Positions 1 to 8,334 of a DNA stretch of 52,383 nucleotides are shown in pieces. Source of the DNA: Proteobacteria bacterium bin106. GTDB lineage: Bacteria; Bdellovibrionota_B; Oligoflexia; Oligoflexales; Bin106. Made by a program: the position numbers and the translations under genes. Numbering within the stretch: position 1 is the stretch's first letter; each line of letters opens with the position of its first letter. The DNA is taken from the NCBI GenBank assembly GCA_002238945.1, contig MPNI01000016.1, positions 1 to 52,383 of the forward strand. Direction: 5' to 3'. The notes beneath the pieces were generated by a model that searched no databases, had not been told where the DNA came from, and saw only the letters and a list, made by a program, of their open reading frames with translations.

Positions 1-578
1 AAAGCCAAGATCAGAGTAGCACCAGCAGCTGCGACAAAAAAAGGTACCGTTTTTGCTGCAATGCTAAATGCTCCTCCTGGCACTCCTAACGTGGGAATCA
101 CAAGAATAGAGCCTATAGATCCCAACATGGACCCAAAAGTCATCATAACCCCATATTTATATGGCATTGCATTATCACAGCGTAGCACAAAAAAATGCGC
201 GTTTGGATCAACTTTGTCAGGAACAACTTCTGATAGAGTAGCATCATCCACAACTTCAGCATCCACAAATGTTTGCGATGTTGTATCAAAAACTAAAACC
301 GATTGTCCTCCACTCACGCTATTTACCAGATTATCATCTTGTATGGCTTCGAGGAAGGCTTCTGCATTAACACCAAGGGTTGGTAACATTTGTAAAAAAG
401 CTTCTGAATAAGCATCGTAAACTTCACCTTCCAATTCTGTAACAGGGGAACCATCCGCACTAGAAGATAATTCCGTTACCAAAACCATAAAACCTTCAGA
501 CGCGTTATTGCCAAAGGCAGGACTAAAAGCATACAAGCACAAGATAATAGAAGAGAAAAAAAACACTACATTTTTCAT
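1..578 (-). CDS. Exported membrane protein of unknown function, C-terminus cut by window edge
   Basis: An open minus-strand frame starts with ATG at 578-576 and runs off the left edge of the window with no stop, so at least 192 residues are present. An AAGAGGG Shine-Dalgarno sequence lies about 5 bases upstream of the ATG. The N-terminus is a clear signal peptide (MKNVVFFF..., cleavage likely near AFG-NN). A soluble acidic stretch of roughly 130 residues follows, then a Cys and two glycine/alanine-rich hydrophobic segments near the cut end, so the product is probably exported and membrane-anchored at its C-terminus. I do not recognise the family. The architecture (signal peptide, acidic soluble part, two hydrophobic segments) resembles the protein at 1213-1866, but I see no convincing sequence similarity between them. 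Confidence 0.72.
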   Translation of the reverse strand, partial: MKNVVFFFSSIILCLYAFSPAFGNNASEGFMVLVTELSSSADGSPVTELEGEVYDAYSEAFLQMLPTLGVNAEAFLEAIQDDNLVNSVSGGQSVLVFDTTSQTFVDAEVVDDATLSEVVPDKVDPNAHFFVLRCDNAMPYKYGVMMTFGSMLGSIGSILVIPTLGVPGGAFSIAAKTVPFFVAAAGATLILA

Positions 579-637
579 AGAAACCCTCTTAAGATAAAAT
601 AAAAAAAGATGAGACTATCTCATCACAATCGCATTTC

Positions 638-665
638 ATTATACATGATGAGTTCAATTTTGCAA
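638..665 (-). promoter_or_regulatory. Sigma70-type promoter and 5' UTR hairpin for the gene at 1-578
   Basis: On the minus strand there is a TTGCAA -35 (665-660), a 16-bp spacer and a perfect TATAAT -10 (643-638), 60 bp upstream of the ATG at 578. Transcription would start near 631. The first transcribed bases then include an inverted repeat with 7-bp arms GATGAGA/TCTCATC and a 3-base loop (608-624), which could be a leader hairpin or an operator just downstream of the start site. Confidence 0.5.
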
Positions 666-773
666 CATGCTTTTACAAAAAATAAAACCGCTCTCAACCG
701 ACTTACCTCAATCAACTCTAGATCTTACATTTAGCCTAACAAAATCGAACTGAGGTTAACTAGAGGAGTGGAT

Positions 774-802
774 TGACTTCTTGAAAAACGAGATGATATC
801 TA
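774..802 (+). promoter_or_regulatory. Candidate promoter of an orphan short transcription unit
   Basis: TTGACT (774-779) is followed after exactly 17 bp by TATCTA (797-802) on the plus strand. It lies in a region with no long ORF and points toward a mini-ORF (830-916) and a strong hairpin with a T-rich tail (889-935). The -35 matches consensus at five of six positions; the -10 is moderate. Confidence 0.4.
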
Positions 803-829
803 GAAAAACTAACAAAGAGATATCTAAAA

Positions 830-916
830 ATGAACCTTAGCCAAACACTTCAAAACTCTTCTATAAATAAATGGATTAATCCTGATTTGTGTTATGAAAT
901 TTGCGAAATTTCATAA
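830..916 (+). CDS. Possible 28-residue peptide or small RNA unit
   Basis: ATG at 830 opens a 28-codon frame ending in TAA at 914-916. A weak AAGAGA ribosome-binding site lies upstream, and a plausible promoter (774-802) precedes it. The peptide is polar in its first part and has two cysteines near its end (CYEIC). The stop codon lies inside the right arm of the terminator-like hairpin, so the coding frame and the terminator overlap. This could be a small protein, but a small regulatory RNA of about 120 nt spanning roughly 809-930 fits the same promoter and terminator equally well. No homology is recognised. Confidence 0.28.
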   Translation: MNLSQTLQNSSINKWINPDLCYEICEIS

Positions 917-935
917 CACTCTTTTGTCTTTATTT
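889..935 (+). terminator. Perfect 14-bp-arm hairpin with T-rich tail
   Basis: The arms GTGTTATGAAATTT (889-902) and AAATTTCATAACAC (906-919) are perfect reverse complements around a 3-base GCG loop. The hairpin is followed on the plus strand by a T-rich tract (about 920-940). This fits a Rho-independent terminator reading rightward, although the stem is AT-rich. No plus-strand gene of normal length lies upstream within the window. Confidence 0.5.
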
Positions 936-1212
936 TTTTGGATTTTTGATCATAAAAATTTGACAAGAATACTCATTATTGATATAAAGATTGATGGCTA
1001 CTGATCTTTACCACAGGACACATATAGCCAGTCCCATAACACCACAGACTCACAAGTGCTACCACGCAGTATAGCGGCAGTATAACAGGGCAGTACATGA
1101 CAGTACAGGGTAGTATAACACTATAAAAACCCAGCAAAGAGCCTATAAACATGTACACACAATACATACACATAATAACCATAGCTATAATAGCTATAAA
1201 GGATCCATGATT

Positions 1213-1866
1213 ATGAATAGTTACATTAAGCTTATCTATGCTTTAGCACTTCCTTTGTTGCTATCTACTACAACCACCGGCTATGGTAGTACGGATACAA
1301 CAACACATATTCAAGATATCTCGAGTCATACTGTCATAACAGATACAAAAACAAATGCCGAAAATAACCCCTCATCAATAGCTTTCTATCCTTGTTCTGC
1401 AAGTGATTTTGATAATGTAAATAACCTGGATATCAAAGAACTGGAAAAACTTCGTAACTTAGATCTCCATGATATGGAAATCATGGAAGCTAACTCCAAA
1501 TGGTCATTCTTGCCATTTTTGACACTCGCAGTACTTGTTGGAAGTGGTGGTGGCTATGCTATTGTTTCAGCAGCACAAACACACTCGCCAACCGTAATAG
1601 GTATTGTTTTCGCATTTGGAGCTATAACAGGTGTTTGGATGGGATTAGTTTACAGAGCTCTTAACAATAAAGCACTTAAATCATCTCACGATTCTACAAA
1701 ACTGAATTCACTAGCATCTGAGCTATCAACACAACATCAAAGTAGCACTGAACATCACGACTCTAAAGATGATCTTACAGTGATGTTCCTGGACAGTCAT
1801 CAAAGCAAGCAACAGCTCAAGGCCTCAATAGATAGCTCGTTTTATAAAGCCTTTTGTGATAGCTAA
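1213..1866 (+). CDS. Secreted or inner-membrane protein with two transmembrane segments, unknown function
   Basis: The frame opens at 1207, but the ATG at 1213 is better spaced (9 bases) from the AAAGGA ribosome-binding site at 1198-1203. The resulting protein has 217 residues: an N-terminal signal peptide (MNSYIKLIYALALPLLL), a Thr/Ser-rich polar stretch, a Cys, a leucine-rich amphipathic segment (LDIKELEKLRNL), then two hydrophobic helices around residues 100-120 and 127-147 separated by a short polar loop. A Ser/His/Gln-rich hydrophilic tail ends in a Cys. The protein is probably anchored in the inner membrane with its tail in the cytoplasm or periplasm. The family is not recognised. The upstream 150 bp contain several degenerate CAGTATAAC-like repeats. 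Confidence 0.7.
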   Translation: MNSYIKLIYALALPLLLSTTTTGYGSTDTTTHIQDISSHTVITDTKTNAENNPSSIAFYPCSASDFDNVNNLDIKELEKLRNLDLHDMEIMEANSKWSFLPFLTLAVLVGSGGGYAIVSAAQTHSPTVIGIVFAFGAITGVWMGLVYRALNNKALKSSHDSTKLNSLASELSTQHQSSTEHHDSKDDLTVMFLDSHQSKQQLKASIDSSFYKAFCDS

Positions 1867-1985
1867 ATAACAGTATTTTTCGTCTACTTATTTGGCAGCT
1901 CTGAATATCCCCAATAATAGTAGAAGAAACTTAGACATTGGACAAGAATCGGCTAAGATAGTGTTTGTTTATCATGGAGGTCGAT

Positions 1986-2658
1986 ATGACCAGTAAGAAT
2001 GGTTACAGTGAAAAGTTTAAACGTGATTCTGTCCGTCTAAGTGAGAAGTATGAAATTAAAGTTGCCGCAAAAAAACTAGGGGTTTCTGTATCCTGCTTGT
2101 ATAGATGGAGACGTACTTACTTAAACCCTAAAGCCCCAATATATGGAGAACATCGTAGCTATGATGATCTTCTTAAAGATATTAAAGTTCTTAAGAGAGA
2201 ATTGCGTTTGGCCAACAATGCATTCTACGCTAATACAAACAGCAACGATCTTATCGCAAAGCCATCTCGAAGGTTTAAACTGATTCAAATGACAATAGAC
2301 CATGACAACAGTCATTCAATTGAAGAGTTATGCGAACAGTTCAAGGTTTCAATGTCAGGTTTTTACAAGTGGAAGATCCGACAAAATAAAGATCTGACAA
2401 GCCGTAAACGTAAAGAAAAGATCAAAAAAAACATTAAACGTCTATTTGATGAATCAAATGGTACTTATGGAGCCCCTCAAATTTGTAATGCTCTTAAAGC
2501 TTCTAAGAAGTCAGTCAGTGAAAACACTGTGGCTAAATACATGAAAGAAATGGGGTTAAATGCAAGTCCTAAGAAAAAAGAAAACCTATTGTAACCACTG
2601 ACTAAGATCATAACTTATCTGTTGCTAAAAGAAAGTTTGAGATAGAGAATCCAAAAAT
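1986..2658 (+). pseudogene. IS3-family transposase relic (OrfA fused to a broken OrfB)
   Basis: ATG at 1986 follows a GGAGG ribosome-binding site at 1976-1980 with 5-base spacing. The first 80 or so residues are an IS3 OrfA helix-turn-helix (YSEKFKRDSVRLS..., KKLGVSVSCLYRWRR). The frame continues directly into the start of OrfB, with the HTH_21 region YGAPQICNALKASKK...VAKYMKEMGL. It stops at 2592-2594. The next conserved OrfB motif, VTTD-DHNLSVAK, is readable in another frame (about 2593-2630) with an extra in-frame TAA, and similarity ends near FEIENP at about 2658. The DDE catalytic domain is absent. The A-rich run near 2573-2585 is the likely frameshift site. No right terminal repeat was found. 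Confidence 0.75.
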
Positions 2659-3300
2659 TTACTCTCAAGCGCCAGGAGTAGCCCTTCCCAAAGAAGGGGA
2701 CAAGATCCATGAAACTTTGACTATCAAGTACTCAAAAAGCCCTTACAAAATATAATTATTCTTACTTGAAAAATTAACAAAGCTGTAGTATGTGCTTTTA
2801 AGAATTGTGTGCTCATAAAACCTTTTATTTAAGCAGGTTATGATGGGACATAGGTAAGGTGTAAATGAGTGAAGCGTAAAAAAGCACCAATCTAAAACTT
2901 TTTATTATCCTTTTTAAACATCCAAGAAGAGCATTTTTGGAAGGTTTATTGTCTTCTGTAGAATCCCAGGAGCTTTTAATAAGATTCAAAACGACTTCTT
3001 TCTATCCTAAAAAAACAATTTGAAATGCTTTTTCGTCTTATCTTCTCATACCATACCTTTCAATAATACTGAAAATCGGGCAAAATCTTGTAATTCTCTA
3101 ATAGAGGCGTTAACATGAAGTGGCCTCTTACACTTATGTTAGGGCTAGCTGTTAGTGGTTAGCTGTTAGTGATTAGCTGTTAGCGCCTTTTGAATTAACT
3201 CTAAGTGACTTAGGTGAATGGATGCAGGCCTTCCTATATGCCTGGATTAACTCCCAGTACCTTCTTTAGTTAACCTCAAACAAACTAGTTATTCTTCTCA
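2659..3300. other. Intergenic region with decayed sequence and a truncated signal-peptide ORF
   Basis: No gene of normal size is visible here. A 15-codon ORF with a good AGAGG ribosome-binding site starts at ATG 3115 and stops at 3160-3162. Its product, MKWPLTLMLGLAVSG, looks like the front of a signal peptide. It ends inside a 14-bp tandem repeat (3145-3186). An inexact CCCTTC/GAAGGG stem lies near 2680 without a T tail. The rest looks like degraded DNA following the IS3 relic. Confidence 0.35.
3145..3186. repeat. 14-bp tandem repeat, three copies
   Basis: Three copies of a unit close to CTAGCTGTTAGTGGT-type sequence (period 14) run from 3145 to 3186. Because 14 is not a multiple of three, copy number would shift the reading frame of the signal-peptide ORF that enters it at 3115. 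Confidence 0.6.
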
Positions 3301-3578
3301 TTAAGGTCGATGCAAGTTATTACTCTGTCCTGTTTGCGTCCTCAATTTTAGGAACAATTTTACGATTGTATCACAGACTCTATAGAGATCAAAAGGAGCA
3401 ATTCTGTCTCGAAATGCTATAATATCACGCGCAATTTGCTGAACTTCTTCTTTGGTCATGGTGCTTGAAGACATAGAGATACCATCCTTATCCTTATATA
3501 AGTAAATAAAGTGATCAACAATCACACTGTATAACTGCCACGTTGCTGTGGTAGTTGTGAATGGGGAATGTTTTTCAT
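3301..3578 (-). pseudogene. Frameshifted small conserved-looking protein
   Basis: An open minus frame encodes 74 residues if a GTG at 3525 is used, but no ribosome-binding site precedes it. Just upstream, ATG at 3578-3576 with an AAGGA site about 11 bases away opens a different frame, MKNIPHSQLPQQRGSYTV, that stops at the point where the second frame continues with IVDHFIYLYKDKDG. The two segments join naturally if two bases of a GTGTG run near 3524-3528 are removed, so the sequence looks like one gene of about 92 residues broken by a frameshift. The C-terminal part is helical and charged. The function is not recognised. Sequencing error is an alternative explanation. Confidence 0.42.
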
Positions 3579-3977
3579 GATAATCATTCCTTTTTTGTTG
3601 GGTGAAAATGTCATATGTGATGTGATATGAGATATGTTTTCTGCACCGTATATCGAGAAGGCATGATTGTACATAAAAACATCAAAAATCCATAAGGACA
3701 TCTTATTTGATCATTTATATCAATAGATGAGAGATGATTTCTTATGGATGGATCATAAAGAGCAGATGGTTATATGAGGATGGTTGTGAAGTTGAGTGAG
3801 ATAGCACATAAAGCTTAAGGAGAAGGGAAACATTAGAGTAAAGAGAAGAAAGGAGATGAAATAAGAAGGGAAAAAAGAGGATTAGGGGTTACTATCTTAA
3901 AAAAATAGCATTATCTCGAATGAACCTTCACTTAAATCATAATGAGGATATCATATGAAATGTTGTGTCTGTATTAT
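3579..3977. other. Intergenic region with a long-range inverted repeat
   Basis: No coding sequence is apparent. The 9-bp arms ATCCATAAG (3688-3696) and CTTATGGAT (3741-3749) are perfect reverse complements separated by 44 bp, and the intervening bases contain further short complementary segments. This could be a structured leader or a protein-binding site. The purine-rich stretch 3820-3885 has no evident function. Confidence 0.3.
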
Positions 3978-4793
3978 TTATTTAAAAGAATACGATTCTA
4001 CAATATGGTCTGGTAAGCCTATAGCAGCATCTAAATGCTTTGCTGCACGAAAGTCAGCACTCTCTATTTCTTGAGCACCCGTAAAATTAGCACCCCGAAG
4101 ATCTGCAAAGCCAAATGAGGTATCTTTAAGATAAGCATTTTGAAAATTCGTTCTCTGCAGATTTGCATGGTGAAATGTAACACCTCTAAGATTGGCATCA
4201 TAGAAATCTGCCTCAATCAGATTGGCTCCCACAAACTGAGCATTGAGAAGATGAGATTGTGAAAATACCGCGTTAGGGAGTTGGCTAAAGCGAAAGTCAG
4301 CTCCAGTAAGCTTGGCATGAGAAAAATTTGCTAATCCTGCTACCGCTCGATCAAAATGTGCCCATTCACCATTAACACCTAGAAAATTGGTCATCACAAG
4401 ATAACTATTTTTTAAGTTAGCTTCATAAAAATTAGCGTAACGCAAGTCTTTTTCCACAAGATTCACTTTGGGAATAGAAGCACCAGCACATTCTAACACT
4501 GCCGTGGTTTGAGGCGGAACAGCTTGCAAGCATTCAGAGGTTCTTGAGTTGCAATAAGCTGGAATATCAGAACCGTTGTATTCAAAAACACAGCCTTGCG
4601 CAACCACTTCGCCCACTTGTCCAAGTACCGAAGACTGAGAGGATACTCTAGATTTATGATTCACTGCTGCTGATTGAGTGACTTCCACACCGCGACAACT
4701 GGTTGTTAATGCTAAAGCCAAAACAAACACAATAGCTGGCATGGTTTTTATCATGGTTTTCATCATGGTTTTCATCATGGTTTTTCTTTTCAT
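3978..4793 (-). CDS. Pentapeptide-repeat lipoprotein
   Basis: The 271-residue protein has a lipoprotein signal: a positively charged start, a hydrophobic core AIVFVLALAL, and a lipobox LTTSC with Cys33. A cysteine-containing linker follows. From about residue 115 to the end there are tandem A(D/N)(L/F)xx pentapeptides (for example ANFYEANL, GADF, GANLIEADFYDANL, RGANF), which fold as a right-handed quadrilateral beta-helix. The protein is expected on the periplasmic side, tethered by lipid. Pentapeptide proteins have many roles, so no specific function is assigned. The N-terminal Met-rich run (KTMMKTMMKTMIKTM) comes from a 12-bp repeat, which leaves several possible start codons; MKTMPAIVF... 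alone would make a normal signal peptide. The gene lies 163 bp downstream of the phosphatase gene and has no obvious strong ribosome-binding site. Confidence 0.8.
   Translation of the reverse strand: MKRKTMMKTMMKTMIKTMPAIVFVLALALTTSCRGVEVTQSAAVNHKSRVSSQSSVLGQVGEVVAQGCVFEYNGSDIPAYCNSRTSECLQAVPPQTTAVLECAGASIPKVNLVEKDLRYANFYEANLKNSYLVMTNFLGVNGEWAHFDRAVAGLANFSHAKLTGADFRFSQLPNAVFSQSHLLNAQFVGANLIEADFYDANLRGVTFHHANLQRTNFQNAYLKDTSFGFADLRGANFTGAQEIESADFRAAKHLDAAIGLPDHIVESYSFK
4741..4788. repeat. 12-bp tandem repeat at the start of the pentapeptide gene
   Basis: Four near-identical copies of ATGGTTTTCATC (plus-strand sense) span 4741-4788. On the coding minus strand each unit reads as MKTM-type codons, so gain or loss of units changes the length of the signal-peptide n-region in frame and adds or removes ATG starts. 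Confidence 0.75.
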
Positions 4794-4956
4794 CTTTGCT
4801 TTTTTCTCATTCTTTCTTATCTACCAAGCCATTCTTAACTACCAAGTCATTCTTAACTACCAAGTCAAGCAAGACCTGCACAACGCATATCGTCATACCC
4901 GAGTGCAGATATGAGGATTTCATAAAAACATCAAATATACAATACATTTATACTCA

Positions 4957-7146
4957 TTAGCTTGAAGACTGCCACATGATTCCTACCACAATGACTGTGA
5001 TATCATCTTCTTTTTCGGGATGTTTTAAAAAAAATCTGCGATTATCGCGCATCTGATTGATAAGAAAATGCATAGGTGATTTTTTGCCTCGAGATGATTG
5101 TCTTTGCAATCTCTTTAGCCATGTACCCATAGCCGTACCTGATTCCAATAAACCATCTGTATAAAGGCAAAGATACTGTGGATCATCAGACAGAGTAAGA
5201 CTATGGGCTTGCCAAGCCACATGATCGCTTTCTAAACCTGGACGACTACCTTTTTTTGAAACAAAATAACGAAATGAATGACCACTGCTGATAATCAATC
5301 CAGGATGGCCTGCTGTCACATAAGTAAAAATACGGGTTAAGGGCTCATAGATAAAGGCTGCCATGGAACAGCCTAAATTATAACGTAATCCCACCAATCC
5401 TCTATGCACCTGACGTGGTGCTGAAGCTAATAGCACCTCACGTTGTTGATGGTCTAACGACAGTTCTGTCTCTTTGATGGAATCCACCCATAACGACCAA
5501 TGAGAAGCAATATTAGATGTCATCATCGCTGAAGGAATACCATGGCCTGTAACATCAACGATACATCCCACCAGCAAAGCCCGACCATCAGCAGAAGTGA
5601 TCTGTTTCAGATCATACCAATCGCCAGCTAATTGATCGGCTGGATAATAAAAAGCATGCCAACGATACAGGTCTGTGCGGTGTTTCTTCTTGGGAAGAAG
5701 CCCTGACTGTAATTGTCTACCAATTTCAATGTCTCTATCCAATGTGGCTTTTTCTCCAAAGATCCCTGAAACACGTCGGATCGTACCCATAATTGATCCC
5801 ACATAGGTCAAAGCAAGAACCAATAAGCCAGGTATCATCAAACTATGACCCCACGTCACATAACGCTTTATGTCAGCAGACTGTCCTCCCAAATCCACCA
5901 CAATAGCTAGGATAGTCACCATAAAGATCATCCCAGCTACCATAAAGCCCGCTCTTCTCCAGCCATCACTCATGGAAAACAATTCTTCTTGATCAGCAAT
6001 AAGACGCCTCTTTCTAGAAGACATCACCAAGCCGCACATGACACCGACACTTCCCAACAGCAAGCCCACAAGATCATTCCACAAATCTGCTGTGGCCATA
6101 TAAAATTCATTGTATCGATGTAAAACAAAATTGACGGCAATAGCTGCACCAGAAATAGCTAACCAAAACCACTTACGCGGTTTGATAAGCACCAGATAGC
6201 AAGCTATTCTTAGGAAAAAAACAGCAATAAGAGCATACATAATCAAAAGTGGGTAATCCAAAACATCATTGTCCAGAGCCCACTGGCCTATGGGACTGTG
6301 CGGTGTTTGTGCTCGAAGATAGTGCTGAAAAGCGTTTAACAAAGATCCTACAGCATAAAACAAAGAAACATAGGCCACCAACAAAAACATCATCATATGA
6401 TCAAGAATTAAAGCTAAGAATGCCACCACCACGGGTAACAAAACCACGATGTTTCTTTGCAATTGGATAAAATGGTTATCTACCTTATGTACAGCAGAAT
6501 ACTCATAAACAGATTCTGAACGCACCAGAACAGAATCACCACCGCCACGATCCTCAATAACGCGACTCCCTAACCACTCATCAGCAACACTGATTGCTGC
6601 CTGAAAACGAATAACATTCTTTCCATCCGCAGAATAATCACCCAAAGGAGCATAGAAATCACGCTCTTCTAGTTCTTGCCAAAGACTTTTTTGTGGCAAA
6701 AGAACACGTCCAAAACGAGCGTGAAATTGAGGAATCATCAATTGCACAGCATGATGATCTGTTACTTTTTGACCAGAGAGCCACTCTGAGATATTTTCAT
6801 CTATAACCTGAGAAAATGTGGCTTTCCATACCGCTGAAGAGACAAACCCCTGCTCTTTCCTCAGCTTAGAAAAAATAGCCCGAGTACTTTCTGGACCATG
6901 AAGAGAGACATTTGCATAATCACTCACATATCTGCAACCTTTCAATGCATAGCTCGGACATATCTCAACGGTCATATTCCAGTTATTCAAAACATAGATA
7001 TGCCCCTTTTCGACTAACTCATTTTGATAAGCATGAGAGCTCCATTGATGTCTTATATGATTATAAAACAGCGCAAAGACCACTACAGAGAGGCCTATGA
7101 CTCCTGTAGTGAGAAAAGAAGAAGATCCGAATGCTTTTAATCTCAT
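4957..7146 (-). CDS. Membrane SpoIIE/RsbU-type PP2C serine phosphatase with periplasmic sensor
   Basis: The 729-residue protein has an N-terminal transmembrane helix (about 13-28), a periplasmic region of about 200 residues with two Cys in the CPSYALKGC stretch, a block of six or seven transmembrane helices (about 230-455), and a C-terminal SpoIIE/PP2C domain (about 470-729). Catalytic metal motifs are visible: AGDWYD, DVTGHG, and the terminal DDITVIVV. The linker LDRDIEIGRQLQSGLLP is typical of RsbU-like phosphatases. The role is probably dephosphorylation of an anti-sigma-factor antagonist or another Ser/Thr-phosphorylated regulator in response to a periplasmic signal. It lies 22 bp downstream of dapF and is probably cotranscribed with it and the upstream transglycosylase gene. 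The signal and partner are unknown. Confidence 0.88.
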   Translation of the reverse strand: MRLKAFGSSSFLTTGVIGLSVVVFALFYNHIRHQWSSHAYQNELVEKGHIYVLNNWNMTVEICPSYALKGCRYVSDYANVSLHGPESTRAIFSKLRKEQGFVSSAVWKATFSQVIDENISEWLSGQKVTDHHAVQLMIPQFHARFGRVLLPQKSLWQELEERDFYAPLGDYSADGKNVIRFQAAISVADEWLGSRVIEDRGGGDSVLVRSESVYEYSAVHKVDNHFIQLQRNIVVLLPVVVAFLALILDHMMMFLLVAYVSLFYAVGSLLNAFQHYLRAQTPHSPIGQWALDNDVLDYPLLIMYALIAVFFLRIACYLVLIKPRKWFWLAISGAAIAVNFVLHRYNEFYMATADLWNDLVGLLLGSVGVMCGLVMSSRKRRLIADQEELFSMSDGWRRAGFMVAGMIFMVTILAIVVDLGGQSADIKRYVTWGHSLMIPGLLVLALTYVGSIMGTIRRVSGIFGEKATLDRDIEIGRQLQSGLLPKKKHRTDLYRWHAFYYPADQLAGDWYDLKQITSADGRALLVGCIVDVTGHGIPSAMMTSNIASHWSLWVDSIKETELSLDHQQREVLLASAPRQVHRGLVGLRYNLGCSMAAFIYEPLTRIFTYVTAGHPGLIISSGHSFRYFVSKKGSRPGLESDHVAWQAHSLTLSDDPQYLCLYTDGLLESGTAMGTWLKRLQRQSSRGKKSPMHFLINQMRDNRRFFLKHPEKEDDITVIVVGIMWQSSS

Positions 7147-7168
7147 CTAAACCTATACACAGAACAGA

Positions 7169-8269
7169 TCATAAATAACACTGACCACAAAACACATACT
7201 CACCAGGACCTAACACATCTACTTTCTGCAAGTTGCACGTTTCACCTTTCCTCACCCTCACCCAAACACGTCCTCCAGGCATTTTCACAGCCACCCACTC
7301 TTTTTGAGTAGGTTTAGCAAGTGAAGCGTAAGATAAAGCCACAGCTCCCGCTCCGCTACCACAAGCTTGTGTCAAACCCACACCTCTCTCCCAAGGAATC
7401 ATAGCAAGAGATACATCCACAGATACATCTCTTGTATCTGTTAAGGGTAACATCTCCTTAAGTTTATGCCATTCTTTGAGATCTTCACCATCGCAAGGCT
7501 TTTGGCAATAAAGATGGATATTATACCTATCTCCATATATCTCCTTTATAGAAGCAGCCATATGACAAAGAGTGGATGTATCAAAACCTTTAAGAGACCC
7601 ATGATCCTTGTGAGGATAGCAAAGAGTGATATGATGATTGGCTATATCCCACATACCAATATCGTCAGCTAACAACAAAAAAGGAGAGGCAGCTATCACA
7701 TCCTTTTTAAGCGATAAAGCAGCTCCTCCATCCGCTAAAGCAGACATCATCTTTTTTGCCCCTAAAGATAAACTGACCCATCCTTGATTATTCTTGTTGT
7801 GATTGTTGTGATTATCATCCTTGTTGTCTGTTACGAAGTGATCTTGAATCACCTGACAACAAAATATCTGCTCTTTTTCGGTGGCAGGGTCGCAAACAGA
7901 AAAAGAGATGGTAAATGGCAATGCCATGGAATTCTGATTATTGAAATCACCATAACGTTTCAAGTAATTATAAGCTGACAAACTCGCAACTCTTAAGCCA
8001 TTGCCACAATTAGCAGCCAAAGAACCATCACTGTTGATAATGGTTAGTTTTAAAACTGAGGATATATCAAAAGACAGTGGGAGATGAATCAACAATATGC
8101 CATCAGCACCAATACCCGCACCATTTCTGCTACATAACAAAGAAGCTTTTTGTCTTAGCACACTCTTTTGTCTTAACACACTGGGGTAACTTTGATGATC
8201 TTTGCGATCAAAAATCACTAAAAAATCATTGTGACAGCCATGCCATTTTTCAAATGCTACCACCTCCAT
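7169..8269 (-). CDS. dapF: Diaminopimelate epimerase
   Basis: DapF interconverts LL- and meso-diaminopimelate for lysine and peptidoglycan synthesis in the cytoplasm. The N-terminus FEKWHGCHNDFLV matches the family FTKMHGxGNDF start. GADGILLI and the first catalytic cysteine motif, NSDGSLAANCGNG (Cys88), are present, as is the second, TQACGSGAGAVA (Cys303). The ribosome-binding site GGGAGGG precedes ATG at 8269. At 366 residues it is about 80 longer than usual; the extra length includes a polar Asn/His-rich stretch near residues 150-165 (DDNHNNHNKNNQG) and a second insertion before the C-terminal catalytic motif. It sits between a lytic transglycosylase and a phosphatase on the same strand, so a cell-wall context is clear. 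Confidence 0.93.
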   Translation of the reverse strand: MEVVAFEKWHGCHNDFLVIFDRKDHQSYPSVLRQKSVLRQKASLLCSRNGAGIGADGILLIHLPLSFDISSVLKLTIINSDGSLAANCGNGLRVASLSAYNYLKRYGDFNNQNSMALPFTISFSVCDPATEKEQIFCCQVIQDHFVTDNKDDNHNNHNKNNQGWVSLSLGAKKMMSALADGGAALSLKKDVIAASPFLLLADDIGMWDIANHHITLCYPHKDHGSLKGFDTSTLCHMAASIKEIYGDRYNIHLYCQKPCDGEDLKEWHKLKEMLPLTDTRDVSVDVSLAMIPWERGVGLTQACGSGAGAVALSYASLAKPTQKEWVAVKMPGGRVWVRVRKGETCNLQKVDVLGPGEYVFCGQCYL

Positions 8270-8334
8270 ATACCCTCCCCCTTCAATACAAACGAAGCTA
8301 GCGCTAACACAAGGCTAGCACACTCTATGTTTCT

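Noticed and set aside
61-411. 116-codon plus-strand frame at the left end
   Set aside because: The minus-strand frame over the same bases has a signal peptide, ribosome-binding site and promoter, so the plus frame is a shadow.
976-1182. 68-codon minus-strand frame rich in Cys, Tyr, Val and Leu
   Set aside because: Lies in the upstream region of the gene at 1213, is made largely of degenerate CAGTATAAC-like repeats, and has no ribosome-binding site.
4678-4914. 78-codon plus-strand frame with a Met/Val/Phe repeat
   Set aside because: It is antisense to the signal-peptide repeat of the pentapeptide lipoprotein and has no ribosome-binding site.
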